Source: Lepraria neglecta
Lineage: Eukaryota; Ascomycota; Lecanoromycetes; Lecanorales; Stereocaulaceae
Direction of reading: 5' to 3'
Assembly: GCA_033220425.1 (NCBI GenBank)
Contig: CM065652.1
Location: 4,402,001 to 4,466,000, forward strand
DNA: 64,000 nt
Part shown: positions 23,708-34,371 of the stretch, one piece after another
Numbering within the stretch: position 1 is the stretch's first letter
How the letters are laid out: every line of letters starts with the position of its first letter
Program-made: the position numbers and the translations under genes
The notes under the pieces: generated by a model
What the model was told of the DNA's origin: nothing
Database searches by the model: none
Seen by the model: only the letters and a program-made list of their open reading frames with translations

Positions 23708-26700
23708 TGGATGGCTCGAATGGTGGAGGGATATATCAGGAGACAAAAGTTGTGATTTTCGTTCTTTTCTTTTCATGCGGAGATCTTCTCAGGCGGAAGT
23801 TGCATGCACTCATCCTTTTCGGACTTGAGATGGTTGGATTTCTTTGCTGCTGATTGCTACTTCATGCGGTGATTGGTGGTATTGGATGAAGGCCGTTGAA
23901 AGCTGCATGCAACAATTTTCATTACAAAACACATGGAGGACAGCGAAACCCAGTCTAATGACTGAAGGTCATATGCCTGAACAGTACACATGGCAACATG
24001 AGATAGGCAGCACACATTACATTGAGGTTCATAGATTAGGGTCAAATAGCATGCATAAATGGTTCTCTTACTTCGACGAGCAGTCGTGACTTAATTGAAT
24101 AACTTTGCAATTTGCGACTCGAGTTGAGCTGTGAACCAGGCTTTTAATCGAATATCGGCCTGGTTTTGACGGTGCTTCCTGCTGGTGCGGAGGTTTGGGA
24201 AGCATATTTCAAGGGCTACTTCCATCGAGTCCTTGCTGTTTGGGGCTTCGGTGTATCCTCTAATCGAATTCTGGCAGCAGAGGGGGGAGGGGTTGGATCT
24301 CGTGTCAGACCATGGTGGTGAGAAGAGGGGAAAAGCACTGCGCGCGCTCAGCTTGAGCTGGCTGAGGCACAAAGTGTTGGCTATTTGGGGACAGGAGTTC
24401 TTCTCGTCTGTGATAGCTCGTTCGCAATATGCCATCCCAAACTCTTCAGAGCTACAATCTGACCAAAGAGGGCAACCGGTGGCCAACCTTTGTGCCTTCG
24501 CCGGCTCCGATGGAGTACGCATCCTGCGTTTCCATGCTCATGACTCCTATAATCTGATATGGCACTTTCTGGACATGTCTCACAGACCTGACAATGGCAG
24601 GCTGCTCTCTGCGTCACCATTCCCAACGCTCAAGACACAGTCCTTCGACACTTACTAACCATCCTGCAACCTCCATTATAAACGCAAAGTCCAGCATAGA
24701 CACCTCCCGGATTACTCGGGATCTAGCGTTTCCAAGAGTCGACTTGCCAGCAATCGCCTCGTTCCATTGTTGCCCGCGCTGGCCTCCGACTCCAGCATAT
24801 CTGTCCTTTGCAGGACCCTGTTACCAGAACCTGTGACCAAGTTCGATAATTGTGTTTCCAGTAAGCTGAGATCCTTGATCCCGTGTTGCTCTTGTCTGTT
24901 GGCAGGGCTTTTAATTGTCTGCTGCTGACATGTGTAAGATAATGCATTTTGGCACTACGTGGCTCGTTCCACTTGGCAAGCAGCGCTAATGCAGTCGTCG
25001 CTCCTTATAGGATTATGACCAATCGCATTGACAAACCAGAAGATGCATAAACGCCTCTCACCATCCCACCAAATCCCGCGGATGGATGATGCGTTGGCAC
25101 TGTTACCTAAAACGCCCTCGCACAATCTGCGAATTTTGCGTCATCAGCGACCTCGAGCGAAATCAGACCTCAACGTTTGCCACTTTGCAGTCTCGTCGCA
25201 GAGAACAGAGGCACCAAAGACGTTGACTTTCACTACGACGGCTAGATCGTGATGATTACGAGGACTCGGCCCGCCATGATCCCTTCCGTCTCCGTTGATT
25301 CGCCTTTGTAATTCTTACACTTTGAACTCTCCGATGTCTCGAGGCTGAGCTGACTCTAATTCTTAGGCTCGCATGCAGTTTCAGTCATCTGATCGTCTGA
25401 TCTTCCCAATATTACCGATACAGGGGTTTACACTACCGATTCCAGGATTCGAGTAAAAGCAGCGACATAAGCACGGCCGAGGCCAAGGACTGGTGGACCG
25501 AGGGTAGGTCCATGTCATCCCTGGGCAAATCAGTCGGCCGCTTAAACGAGCGAGACGGCTTGGCCGGATTATTCCTCGTGAGGCGGTTGGATAGCTTCAT
25601 CCTATCACCCACAAAAGATACCAAACTATCCAGGATCTTAGAGCACTAGAACCCACGACCGAAACCTTCCGAGATGATCACATCCAGCTAGAAGTCTACG
25701 ATTGGCGTACCTCAGGGACTGTAGAAATTCAGGAACAACGATCCACTGGTTCAACTGTACTAACTACTTAGGTGCAAAAAGCAGGAGGCCAATGAGATCG
25801 ACAATTGGAACAGACCGCAATGACACTAATGAGGTGGATCGAAGTGGAGTCCAAGCGCTCAGCTGACACAATTTGTTGCATGCATAAGGTAAACGGAGAG
25901 TGACAAGGCGAATCAACTGCTGCAACAAGATTATGGACAATAGGGCCAAGTTGCATACGGGGTTGCTCGAAATTTCGGTCGCAGCCAATAAGATGGGTGA
26001 AGGTTGGACGAAAACTGCCTGCATCCCGAGGCGACACCAAAACATGATCACAAGACAGAAGGTCAGGAGTATCTTGGCCGTCATTCGCGGGCTTGCAGTG
26101 AGTGCGTTGATCGTCATAATTGCATGTCGCAAGGTCGAAGCGCCCACCTTGTCTCGGGGTGATACACGCCCCCACCATCACTGCAGCGTGCCGTTCCCGT
26201 CCAGAGCACGGAAGCCTCCACGAGCCCACGGAGCCCACATGGCATTTGCGCGGCGAGCCGTCATCTTGGAATCCAACCAGAATTGTTTCCTACCCGCATC
26301 GCCTTGCTTCTACCCTACGGGGCCGCATGAGTACGGGCTGATCTTTTGCCGAACCTTCAATGCGCGACAAACGAACGGAAACCCTGAATCAACTCAATGC
26401 TCCATGACATTATGCAACCAGCAACTCCCGCACCACAGAGAATTTTTCTGTGACACATTTTCTGTAGCGCTCATGGCGCCCTAGCGTAAGCTGTAGCGAA
26501 TGGTGTCGACTTCGGTCCTATTCACCACCCCAAATTACGGCGAACATGAAAAATCAGGCGTCGTGATTCGACCTACATTTTTAAAGCATGCAGGTTGGTG
26601 CCGACTATCAATGTGTCAATGCAAATAGCGCGCCTTGCTTGAGGGGTGCTTGAGGGGTAAGTGTTTGACAATGTGACCATGACACTGCTTATCAATTACT

Positions 26701-29266
26701 CTCGAAACAACATGGACTACGGAAAGAATAACCGGAACCATCTGTGCTCTGTCTTCGGCCCCCACAGCTGATTTTCATTTCAAAGCAGAGCACATGAGAC
26801 GCCCCCGCCACAATGCAGCATAACACCCTTGCTTCTACGCTAACGTGCGTCATATTGTGCAGCAAGCACGCTTGACAGATCCGCACCTCACGCTTGCCTT
26901 GGAAAAGTTAGCAACCTGTTGTCTGCTGCCCAAAGCAATATTTTGTCGATGTGAATAACTGTGCATCGCGGAGAGATCCCAGTGCAACGATTCAGGCATC
27001 CAACATCAGTGATTAACTACCGTTGGAGGCTGATCGGCTGTACCACATGACTGCTTCATCAGCATCACTAGCCAGAGCCAGAAAGTGTTGAAATACTGTC
27101 AAAGATCCCGCCGTAAGAGGTAATGATTACGAGCGGCAAAGCAGGTGTACCAAAGTTGGACAGGAGCCTTAGGGAAGGGAGGGAACCAATGGAGATGCAG
27201 AAGTCCGCCGCGTAATCCGGGAAATGGGTTTTGGGTCTTCCGCACTTATTTCTAGTGAGTCTAAGTTAGATAACGCCCGTATCAACAGGGGCACAGGGCA
27301 ATATTGGCGGGATTTCTTCGTCCCGAACCGTTACTTGTAACATGTCCAAGCTTTTTCGACATTCACGCCGAAGCCACGTCAGCTTGACCGAAGTGTTGCG
27401 AAAAGCAATGGTAAACAATTCAGTAGGTTTGTCATACAAAATTGACACAGAAACCTCGAGCGTAAAGTCTGTTTCATAAGGAGAGCCGTAATTCGATCGG
27501 AAGGCCCACCGCCTAGGTATGGTCATCACTCTCCTAACGAATGAAGCTTTTAAAAAGGGTGAGTCCAAAAAGAGGAGCAGATACTACTGTGAAACTAAGA
27601 GGTTAGATTGGGAAGTGGGATCATCTTCCTGGATGCACCGGCGTGCCACCAAGGTCGATCCTCGCGTGGCATGTCAAGGTTCATTTCCGGGCTATATCCC
27701 TTGTGGCAATGATCGCCCCGTTGTTTCGTCAATTGGCATTCTCGCTAATGCTGGCTCTGGCCTTGTTGCTGCACCTCTAGCTCTGCAGAGGCTCCCCACC
27801 TCCAATTTTCTGATGTTTCAAGCTTTGACTATCGAAAGGGAGGGTGTGCAGGAACAGACAAACAAGACCTGGAGGAACGGCCCCCAAACCCTTCCTCCCA
27901 CGCTAAGCCCAAAGAGAAATAAATCAGCTAAAGTAACGGCCAATTACAAGAGTTCCAGCGCGGGCTGAGCCTTCGTGCATCAAGCCAAAAATTACACCTT
28001 GCAGCGGTTCGGGTTCGCCAAAGCGCACTGGACAACTTGTTGCCACTTTAAGCATTGGCCAAAAGGTATAAAATACCAAACCTCTCGTTACGAGTGAATC
28101 AGCGCTACATAATCCTTGGTGCGTAGGAAGTAGTAGGACAAGTAGCGGTTCGTGTCTAACAGTATTGAGATTAGATAGATGCATGATGATGAATCTCCTA
28201 CGTTTTCGCAGGGCGATGCAGTCATCGTAGTGTGACCAAGGTGAGCCGGATATTTGACCCTGCTTCCACACTCCCAGCATATCCCATGTGGACGCCTTGA
28301 AACAACCTCAATTTGACTGCCTCTGTACGCTCCCTTGCCTTAAATGCGTCACCTCGCCGAGCCTGCATTGCAGCTGTTTTATTCGTATCTGCACAAGAAG
28401 CTACGGTTACGAACCCTTCCGGCAAGGTTTCGGGAGACGTGCATCAGGAGGCTCGATAGTAATCAAGCAGCCAGCAGCCAGGAAAGCTAAAATCACTAAC
28501 TTATATATTATTTACCTAGCGAGCGCCCAGCGAACAGCGGAGGAGAAGAGTCTCCAGCTGATCTGAAGCGGGTGTGGCGGGCGAAATCTTGTACTAAAAG
28601 TAACATTGGGCTGCGACACTAGCGAATCGGCGTATTGTAACTCCAGGCCAGCCCAATTCACAAAGTGAGATCCCTGCAAAATCGCTCTCAGACTCGGCCG
28701 GATTGGTTGTGGGCATGCATGCATGGCGAGGGTGGATATATTAGGAGAAGCGATCAGCGTGCGACTATTACATTTGACCATCCCAACTTTACTAAAGACA
28801 GTGCCGCTCCCGCCTGCCATAATCCCAAGGACCGGCTTTGCTCACCAGGCGAAGGGACCTAAATACCCGTGAACCTTTCAGCTGGGTCCGACCCTTCCCT
28901 AAACTTCCCTAACCCTCATCACATTTTTCTCGAAACATCATAACACTTGACACTCCCGCACAACGTGGCAATTATCCTTGCTACTCGCCGTCCAATCCAA
29001 CCCAATCCAACCATCCAATCGTACTCGAGACTACCAGTATCCCACCATCCCCATCCGCTTCTAACCTTCTTGCAAAATACCCCGTTGACTTTCAACCTGT
29101 CATCCATCGCCGCCCGGCTTCACCGCAACTTTATTCCTTTACGGCTATCCGATCCGACAACACACGCCTCCTCACTTAATCAGCGCCTCGATAATGTGAG
29201 ACTGGCAGGAAGTCATCATTAAAGAAGTACAGTCAGGAAGTCGAAGGATCCACCTACACACCGCCA
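23708..29266. other. 5.5-kb gene desert
   Basis: There is no gene I can support. The longest frames (24185-24658 plus, 24522-24091 minus, 25900-26484 plus, 26238-25768 minus, 27519-27968 plus) overlap on opposite strands, lack domains, and do not extend by plausible splicing. The last few hundred bases (from about 28880) are pyrimidine-rich and probably contain the promoter and 5' leader of the Zn2Cys6 gene. It may be heavily decayed repeat DNA, but I can identify no element. Confidence 0.55.
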
Positions 29267-30695
29267 ATGTCCAGCGACCCCAATAAACAGGGACAGTATC
29301 CGCCTCCCCAGTGGGAAAGCCAACCACAGAGGGGCGCATATCCAGCTCCATCGCAAGCATTGAATTATAGGGTGAAGAATCCTGCGTCATAATTTACACT
29401 GCCTCGTGAAATTTGCTAACAACCCCTCGAAGCCCCCTCCACAAGCATACGGAAGTTCACCTTCAACACCAGGCGACATGGTCACTCTACCGCCACCTCA
29501 ACACGCGCAACATCACCAGCATCCAGGAATGTATCCTCCTCACGACATGTACGCTCCATATCCGCCAGATCCAAGAGGTGTCCCTCCACAGCATATGGCT
29601 TACCAAAGTCAGCCGGCACCAAGGCAGAGGACGGCCATAGCATGCCGATACTGTAGGCGGCGCAAGGTATATTCAGAAGGGATCCTTCGTGTTGCAGCAT
29701 GTACTAATCGATTCTAGATTCGCTGCTCAGGTTTCGAAGCGTCGGATGATGGACGTTGCACCAATTGCCAACGTTTCCAACAAGAATGCATCTTCACTCC
29801 CGTCTCCTCCCAGGCGCAAGCCTTCGTGCCGGCCCACACCGCGTACCCGCATCTCCGCAACCCTGGGACCATTCCACCTCAACGTGGAGGGAGACCAATC
29901 TATCCTCAACAGGGCCAGCCGGCCATTTACGGTGCACATGGACAACCTCTGGGTACTCCCATGTCTCACGACCCCAACTACCCTCCACCACCGCACGGCT
30001 ACCCAATGCCACCTCCAGGGCCCTATCAAGGAGCCCCCGTATACGATGACCGAGGTCCCCCACAGCCTCCCCATGCTCAAGATAAAGTGAGTCTCAAGCG
30101 TCTCCGTTCGGATGAGAACTTCCAGCCCGCCCCTCCCCCACCATCTGCACCTCCCGAAGAATTCTCCTCACACACTCCCTACCAGGGTCACCCGCCGGCC
30201 CCTACTGGTCGTCGTGGCTCGGGTGGTGGATACGAGTACCCAGACCCCACTGGGCTTGTTCCTGCTTCACCTGCATCTTCTGCGACTTCTTATCAGTCAG
30301 CGCCTTACCCGACACAGGGTCAACCATATTCCTACCCCCCTCCGCAACCGCAGCAGCAGGCACAGCAACCGCCTGTTCCGCGTCGAACTTCGCCACAGTC
30401 GGCTTATTCCTACGATGCTCGTGCTTCGGGCTCACCGCACGGAAGCACTTCTTCGCAGCCTGGGTACCAATATCCAAGCGGTCTTCACCCTCCTCAGGTG
30501 CTTCCACCACGAGATCAAGGACGAACGCCTCCTCCGGGTCAGAATCGAGAGGGCAATGGCAATGGTAGTGGGCAGCGGGGTGGCATGGCTGTCAGGGATA
30601 TGCTAGCTCCACAGGGGAAAAATGCTGATGGGGCTGGGAGATCAAGTGCAGACAGTGATATGCTCAGGGCTCTGAACAAGAAAGGTCCAAACTAA
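29267..30695 (+). CDS. Zn2Cys6 binuclear-cluster DNA-binding protein
   Basis: Three exons (29267-29371, 29433-29666, 29718-30695) give 438 residues. The zinc cluster lies at about residues 102-130 and is split by intron 2: ACRYCRRRK in exon 2, then IRCSGFEASDDGRCTNC and QRFQQECIF in exon 3. Its spacing is C-x2-C-x6-C-x10-C-x2-C-x6-C, the classic fungal-specific motif that binds two zinc ions. The rest is Pro/Gln/Tyr-rich low complexity with no visible fungal TF middle homology region, so it is a small regulator. The conserved ending AVRDMLAPQ...SDMLRALNKKGPN may be a functional tail. Probably nuclear; target genes cannot be guessed. Long gene-free DNA upstream gives room for complex regulation. 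Confidence 0.9.
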
Positions 30696-31517
30696 GCATG
30701 ATCTTAGGCTGAGTGAGGGATCTCACACATCAAGAAGAAGGCAGCAACGGCTTACGGAACCATCTCCGCTGGATCGGATATTGTCTCCTTCCGCCTGTTG
30801 ACCCAAGCAACATGGCACATCTCCCACCAGCAATCTACGTGTCGGCTCGACGACAGAGACAGACCTACGTACACTAATATTCGGTTCGATCGACACTTTT
30901 CTACTCCAATCAGGCAACAACTCAAATTATTCAGGGGCGGCAACCAAAATCCAGGCATTTTTTTCAGCGTGCGCGGTCAGAGCGTTCCAAATCCTTTTTA
31001 CTCGGTCTTTAACTCTCCAATGCAATAGCAATCCATTCATCACTCGCTCAATCAATCGGTTATTTCCTTGACGTGTACTTCTACCAGCTCAGCTCGACTT
31101 CGCATAGCACAATGATGCTTGTTGGCTATGGGGAAGATTCCGGAATACTACAATGGCAGGGGCAGGGCAAGGGCAGGCTGTCTTAGATACTTTTTCGCTG
31201 CATGTAAGTTCAGTCGGGGGTTTTTTGAGGGAAGGGGGAGATAAGTAGATAGGCTAGGGTAGCACAAGCAGAATTTGATTATCATCGTGTTTGGTTGAGT
31301 TCATGTCTGTGAATTTTGAGGTTTGTTGACTATGTGCTTTGAGTGGTACTCCACCATGCCTCGCGAATGATAAGAAGTATAGAATTGAGCCACAGCTTTG
31401 GCAAGTTCAGTGCTCGCCCTCGCCATGAAAGTCCATGTATCCCGCTTCTTTTACCCATTATGTGATATTCTCAACTCACGTATCGATAGAAAGGCTGCAG
31501 AATGTTGACCCTGAAGC
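30696..31517. other. intergenic: 3' flank of Zn2Cys6 gene and 3' flank of NTF2-like gene
   Basis: This convergent interval of about 0.8 kb has no gene. At 31399-31450 the segment starting GGCAAGTTCAGTGCTCGC resembles 33807-33861 (GGCAAGTTCGGTGCTCGC), a dispersed similarity described under the repeats. Confidence 0.6.
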
Positions 31518-32049
31518 CTAGAAATCCTTCTCCCCCAACTCCACACTATCGACATCAACCCCATCCTTGAACCACCTCCCCTCCCCATTTTCTCCAAGCT
31601 CAAGATCATTCCCACTCATCATCCTCTTCTCCATCTTCCCATCCTCAGCAAAAGTCCAATGCTCAATCCCGTAACACCGCTTCCACTTCATGCTATCCTC
31701 CGCATCTTGGTATTCATACCAGAATTGCACTGCTATGCGGTTGCTGGAGGAGGTCGCGAAGAGTTCTTTGCGGAGGCGGTAGGATCTGTAAAGGAAAGCT
31801 GTTAATCTCTATGAAAATACCCTAATATTGGGAAGGAATAATCACGAACTGCTCGCGCTCCCACTTCTTAGTCAAGAAAGCCTTGATCTCATCGTGACCG
31901 CGTAGGAAGGTAGACCGGTTGCGCCAGGTTGAGTTGGGTTTGTAGGCAAGCGCTACTTTGGCTGCATCTTTCGTGTTCCAGAGGGTTTGCGCTGCTTTGA
32001 CTTTCTCGTGGGCGGTTTGGAGCGTGAAGGGGGGTTTGTGGTGGGCCAT
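31518..32049 (-). CDS. NTF2-like fold protein, DUF1348 family
   Basis: Two exons (32049-31850, 31785-31518) give 155 residues, the usual length for this family. The sequence aligns with the DUF1348 pattern: AHEKVKAAQTLWNTKD, VALAYKPNSTWRNR, an EIKAFLTKKWEREQ helix, SYRLRKELFA after the intron, NRIAVQFWYEYQD, then GIEHWTFAEDGKMEKRM. The donor is GTTCGT, chosen because it alone keeps frame into SYRLRKEL; the nearby GTGATT would shift it. Members are small alpha+beta-cone proteins of unknown activity, often next to redox enzymes. It is divergent from the Af470-like monooxygenase. An upstream in-frame Met at about 32241 exists, but the family begins near 32049. Confidence 0.85.
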
Positions 32050-32778
32050 CTTCGCTTTCGTGTAGTCGCAATTGATGAGGATGAGGTTGTCTTTATGGGG
32101 AAGATGAGGTAGGCTGGGACGAGGGCGATGATGTTTGACAACTACTGGTGTCCGCGAGCTCCCGGGCTGGCATCGTTCTTGTACTCGTAGATTTGAATTA
32201 ACAGGGCATGCCTCGCCGTTCGATGCTTCCAAAGGACTCAATCATTGTTGCCAGTCTCGAACAGAGGAATTGCCCTCAACCAGCAAATGCTGGCACAGGT
32301 CAGCGCCGTACTCGTGACAAGTCCAGACCAAAAACACCTGGGTCTCGTAGGTACCCATCGAACCTTACGCCTACGGCATCGGGCCGTTAAAGCTTGGGTC
32401 GCTTCTACGCTTGAAAGGCGGACGAAAGCTGCCCCGACGGCTTGATATCTTAGGGCATTTCTCGGTAACGAGCGCTGCTCACTCATAGATGAAAGAGATC
32501 ACTTTAACGGGCGTAAGTAAAGATCTGCGAGTGCTGTTCCTCCTTCCTGCGTTGCGGCTGTTTTAGATACGATGAATGACCGAGGCGGCGTGACTTATCA
32601 TCCTTGAATGATGGCGGGGATCGGAGAGACTGTGCCTTCGTGCTGCTTCTGCGCTACACAAGGGGATGTTGATATAACTGGAACGTTCATCCCGTCCCAT
32701 CTTCTTGATCCTTTCACCTAAGCTTCCTCTATGCTCAGCGCTCAGTAATCTATACTTAGTCCTCACTTGCAGAGACAC
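32050..32778. other. divergent intergenic region between NTF2-like gene and monooxygenase
   Basis: The 729 bp contain both 5' flanks. A CAG at 32769-32771 just before the monooxygenase ATG could be a splice acceptor, so an untranslated 5' exon is possible. No other gene is seen. Confidence 0.5.
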
Positions 32779-33717
32779 ATGGTAATCATGGGTCTCATGA
32801 GCACTATAGCGTTCATGTCAGATACATTTATCAAGCAAAACTTCAACCTCACGACATGGCTTGCTCTCGGAGCTTGCGTGCAATCTGTCCTCGTCCTACT
32901 CCTTCCTACCCGCGTGGCTCTTCTCCCTGCAGCTATACTCTTACTTGCAAAGATCATCAATGGCGCGCTCATCACTAAAGGCTTCACTCGCAATCCCTAC
33001 CTTCCTACGCCTTATCTGAAGCGAATGACTGCGCCGATACCTGACGCGGATGGTTCGCCGCCTGAGAAGAACGCAGATAAGGGCGTTGTTGTCTTCATCG
33101 TGGGAGCGAATTACAACCAGTGAGCTACCCCGCGCATATGAGAAGAGAAGCTTCCAGCGACCATACAGCTAACACTTCAGCAGTCCTCTAGGCCTCTTCG
33201 CACCCGGCTTCAAGTCCCTCTCCACCTACTTCCAAAACATGTGGAAAGAAGCCGCCTCAGACAAAGAAAAATGGGGCTATCTCGGCAAATCCGATAACAT
33301 GACGATGGTCACTCCCGGCGGTGGCAACGCCCTCGTCTCAATATCTTACTGGAAGTCCATCGACCACCTTTACGCCTTCGCCCGTGGGCCTTCCCACATG
33401 GCTGGCTGGAACTGGTGGGCTGATACACAGAAGCAATGGCCACATATTGGCATCATGCATGAGACGTACAATGTGCCGGCTGGGAACTGGGAGAATATTT
33501 ATCAGAATTATCATCCTATTGGCATGGGTGAGTTGTCTCTTTTTGTGATACTTGAGGGGTTGAGGTGGCTAACTCTTGGGCAGCACAAACGAAACATAAG
33601 GTCATAGACAAGGAAACTGGGAAGGTGAGGATGATGAGTCCGCTTATAGAGGCGAAGGGGGGGAAGTGGAAGAGTATGATGCTTAGGATGGGCGGGGAGG
33701 ATAAGGAGGAAGTCTGA
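32779..33717 (+). CDS. Af470-like monooxygenase (DUF4188 family), membrane-associated
   Basis: Three exons (32779-33119, 33184-33527, 33584-33717) give 272 residues. The N-terminus has two hydrophobic segments (FNLTTWLALGACVQSVLVLL and ALLPAAILLLAKIINGAL), probably membrane helices. The soluble part has the family landmarks VVVFIVGANYNHPLGLFAPG, ALVSISYWKSIDHLYAFARG, WNWWADTQ, HIGIMHETYNVPAGNWENIY and HPIGM. This family is a dimeric alpha/beta-barrel related to heme-degrading-type monooxygenases and includes Af470 of fumagillin synthesis, by memory. The second acceptor is CAGCAG: the downstream choice gives NHPLG as in relatives, the upstream one adds a Ser. The substrate is unknown; a secondary-metabolite or stress role is possible. 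Confidence 0.85.
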
Positions 33718-33874
33718 ACATTGGGGTTGAGAGCAGCTATTCAGGCTTTGCTATCTTCTTATGTGCCATGAATCTACGATATCCTTGGACTTGAGCCGTA
33801 ATGTTGGCAAGTTCGGTGCTCGCGTCTGCATTTGAAGTGCTGCACCTGTCTTCCTTCTACCTAGATAAAAACAT

Positions 33875-34236
33875 GACATCCTGGGCTCAAGTGTCGACAG
33901 ATACGATGGCCGACGAAGTTGACGAAGTTGTAAAGCCCCAAACGTGGGCTTGCATAGAGCCCCGTTCTCTGCAGACGCGACTTTTTTTGTATTTGAAAAC
34001 GTGACATCCTCAACTTCGATATCGATGCTGACGCCATAGAACTTTGACTGAAGTTATAAACTCCCAGATATGAACTTGAGTGGAGCGCTGTTCCGAATCC
34101 TCTTAGCTCCTGTCTATTCAAAATGAGGACATACTCAGCTGCAGTATCTACAAATGTGCCATAGAATTCTGTCTGGCGAAGTTGTAAATCCCCGAATATC
34201 AGCTTGCAAAGATCCTCGTCATGCAGGTCAAACCTT
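33875..34236. repeat. three diverged tandem units of about 126 bp
   Basis: Units begin GACATCCT at 33875 and 34003 and GACATACT at 34128 (spacing 128 and 125). Each unit contains a shared GAAGTT(G/A)TAAA(G/C/T)(C/T)CCC core near its middle, and units one and two end in A-rich DNA just before the next GACAT. Divergence is high. It is non-coding and lies between the monooxygenase and POP1. Confidence 0.6.
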
Positions 34237-34371
34237 CTCGAGAAGCCCTAAATGCCATTCTCGGACTAGTTATTCCCGTCAACGCGCCTTCCAATTTCTA
34301 CTTTGCATTTGGTTTTTAATCCTCTGATAAGAATGTAACAATAGCTAGCATCTCTATACTCTCCTCCTACA

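Noticed and set aside
24091-24658. Opposed 143- and 157-residue frames
   Set aside because: The plus frame starts without ATG, the minus one has no domain or splice continuation, and they overlap almost fully.
25764-26484. Opposed frames of 156 and 194 residues in the gene desert
   Set aside because: No domain, mutual overlap, and a Cys/His/Pro-heavy composition typical of random translation.
27519-27968. 149-residue plus-strand frame
   Set aside because: No recognised motif or flanking exon. It lies within the gene-poor stretch.
32351-32380. Possible tRNA T-arm on the minus strand (GGTTCGATGG)
   Set aside because: Flanking bases do not pair as a T-stem and no acceptor or anticodon arm is found.
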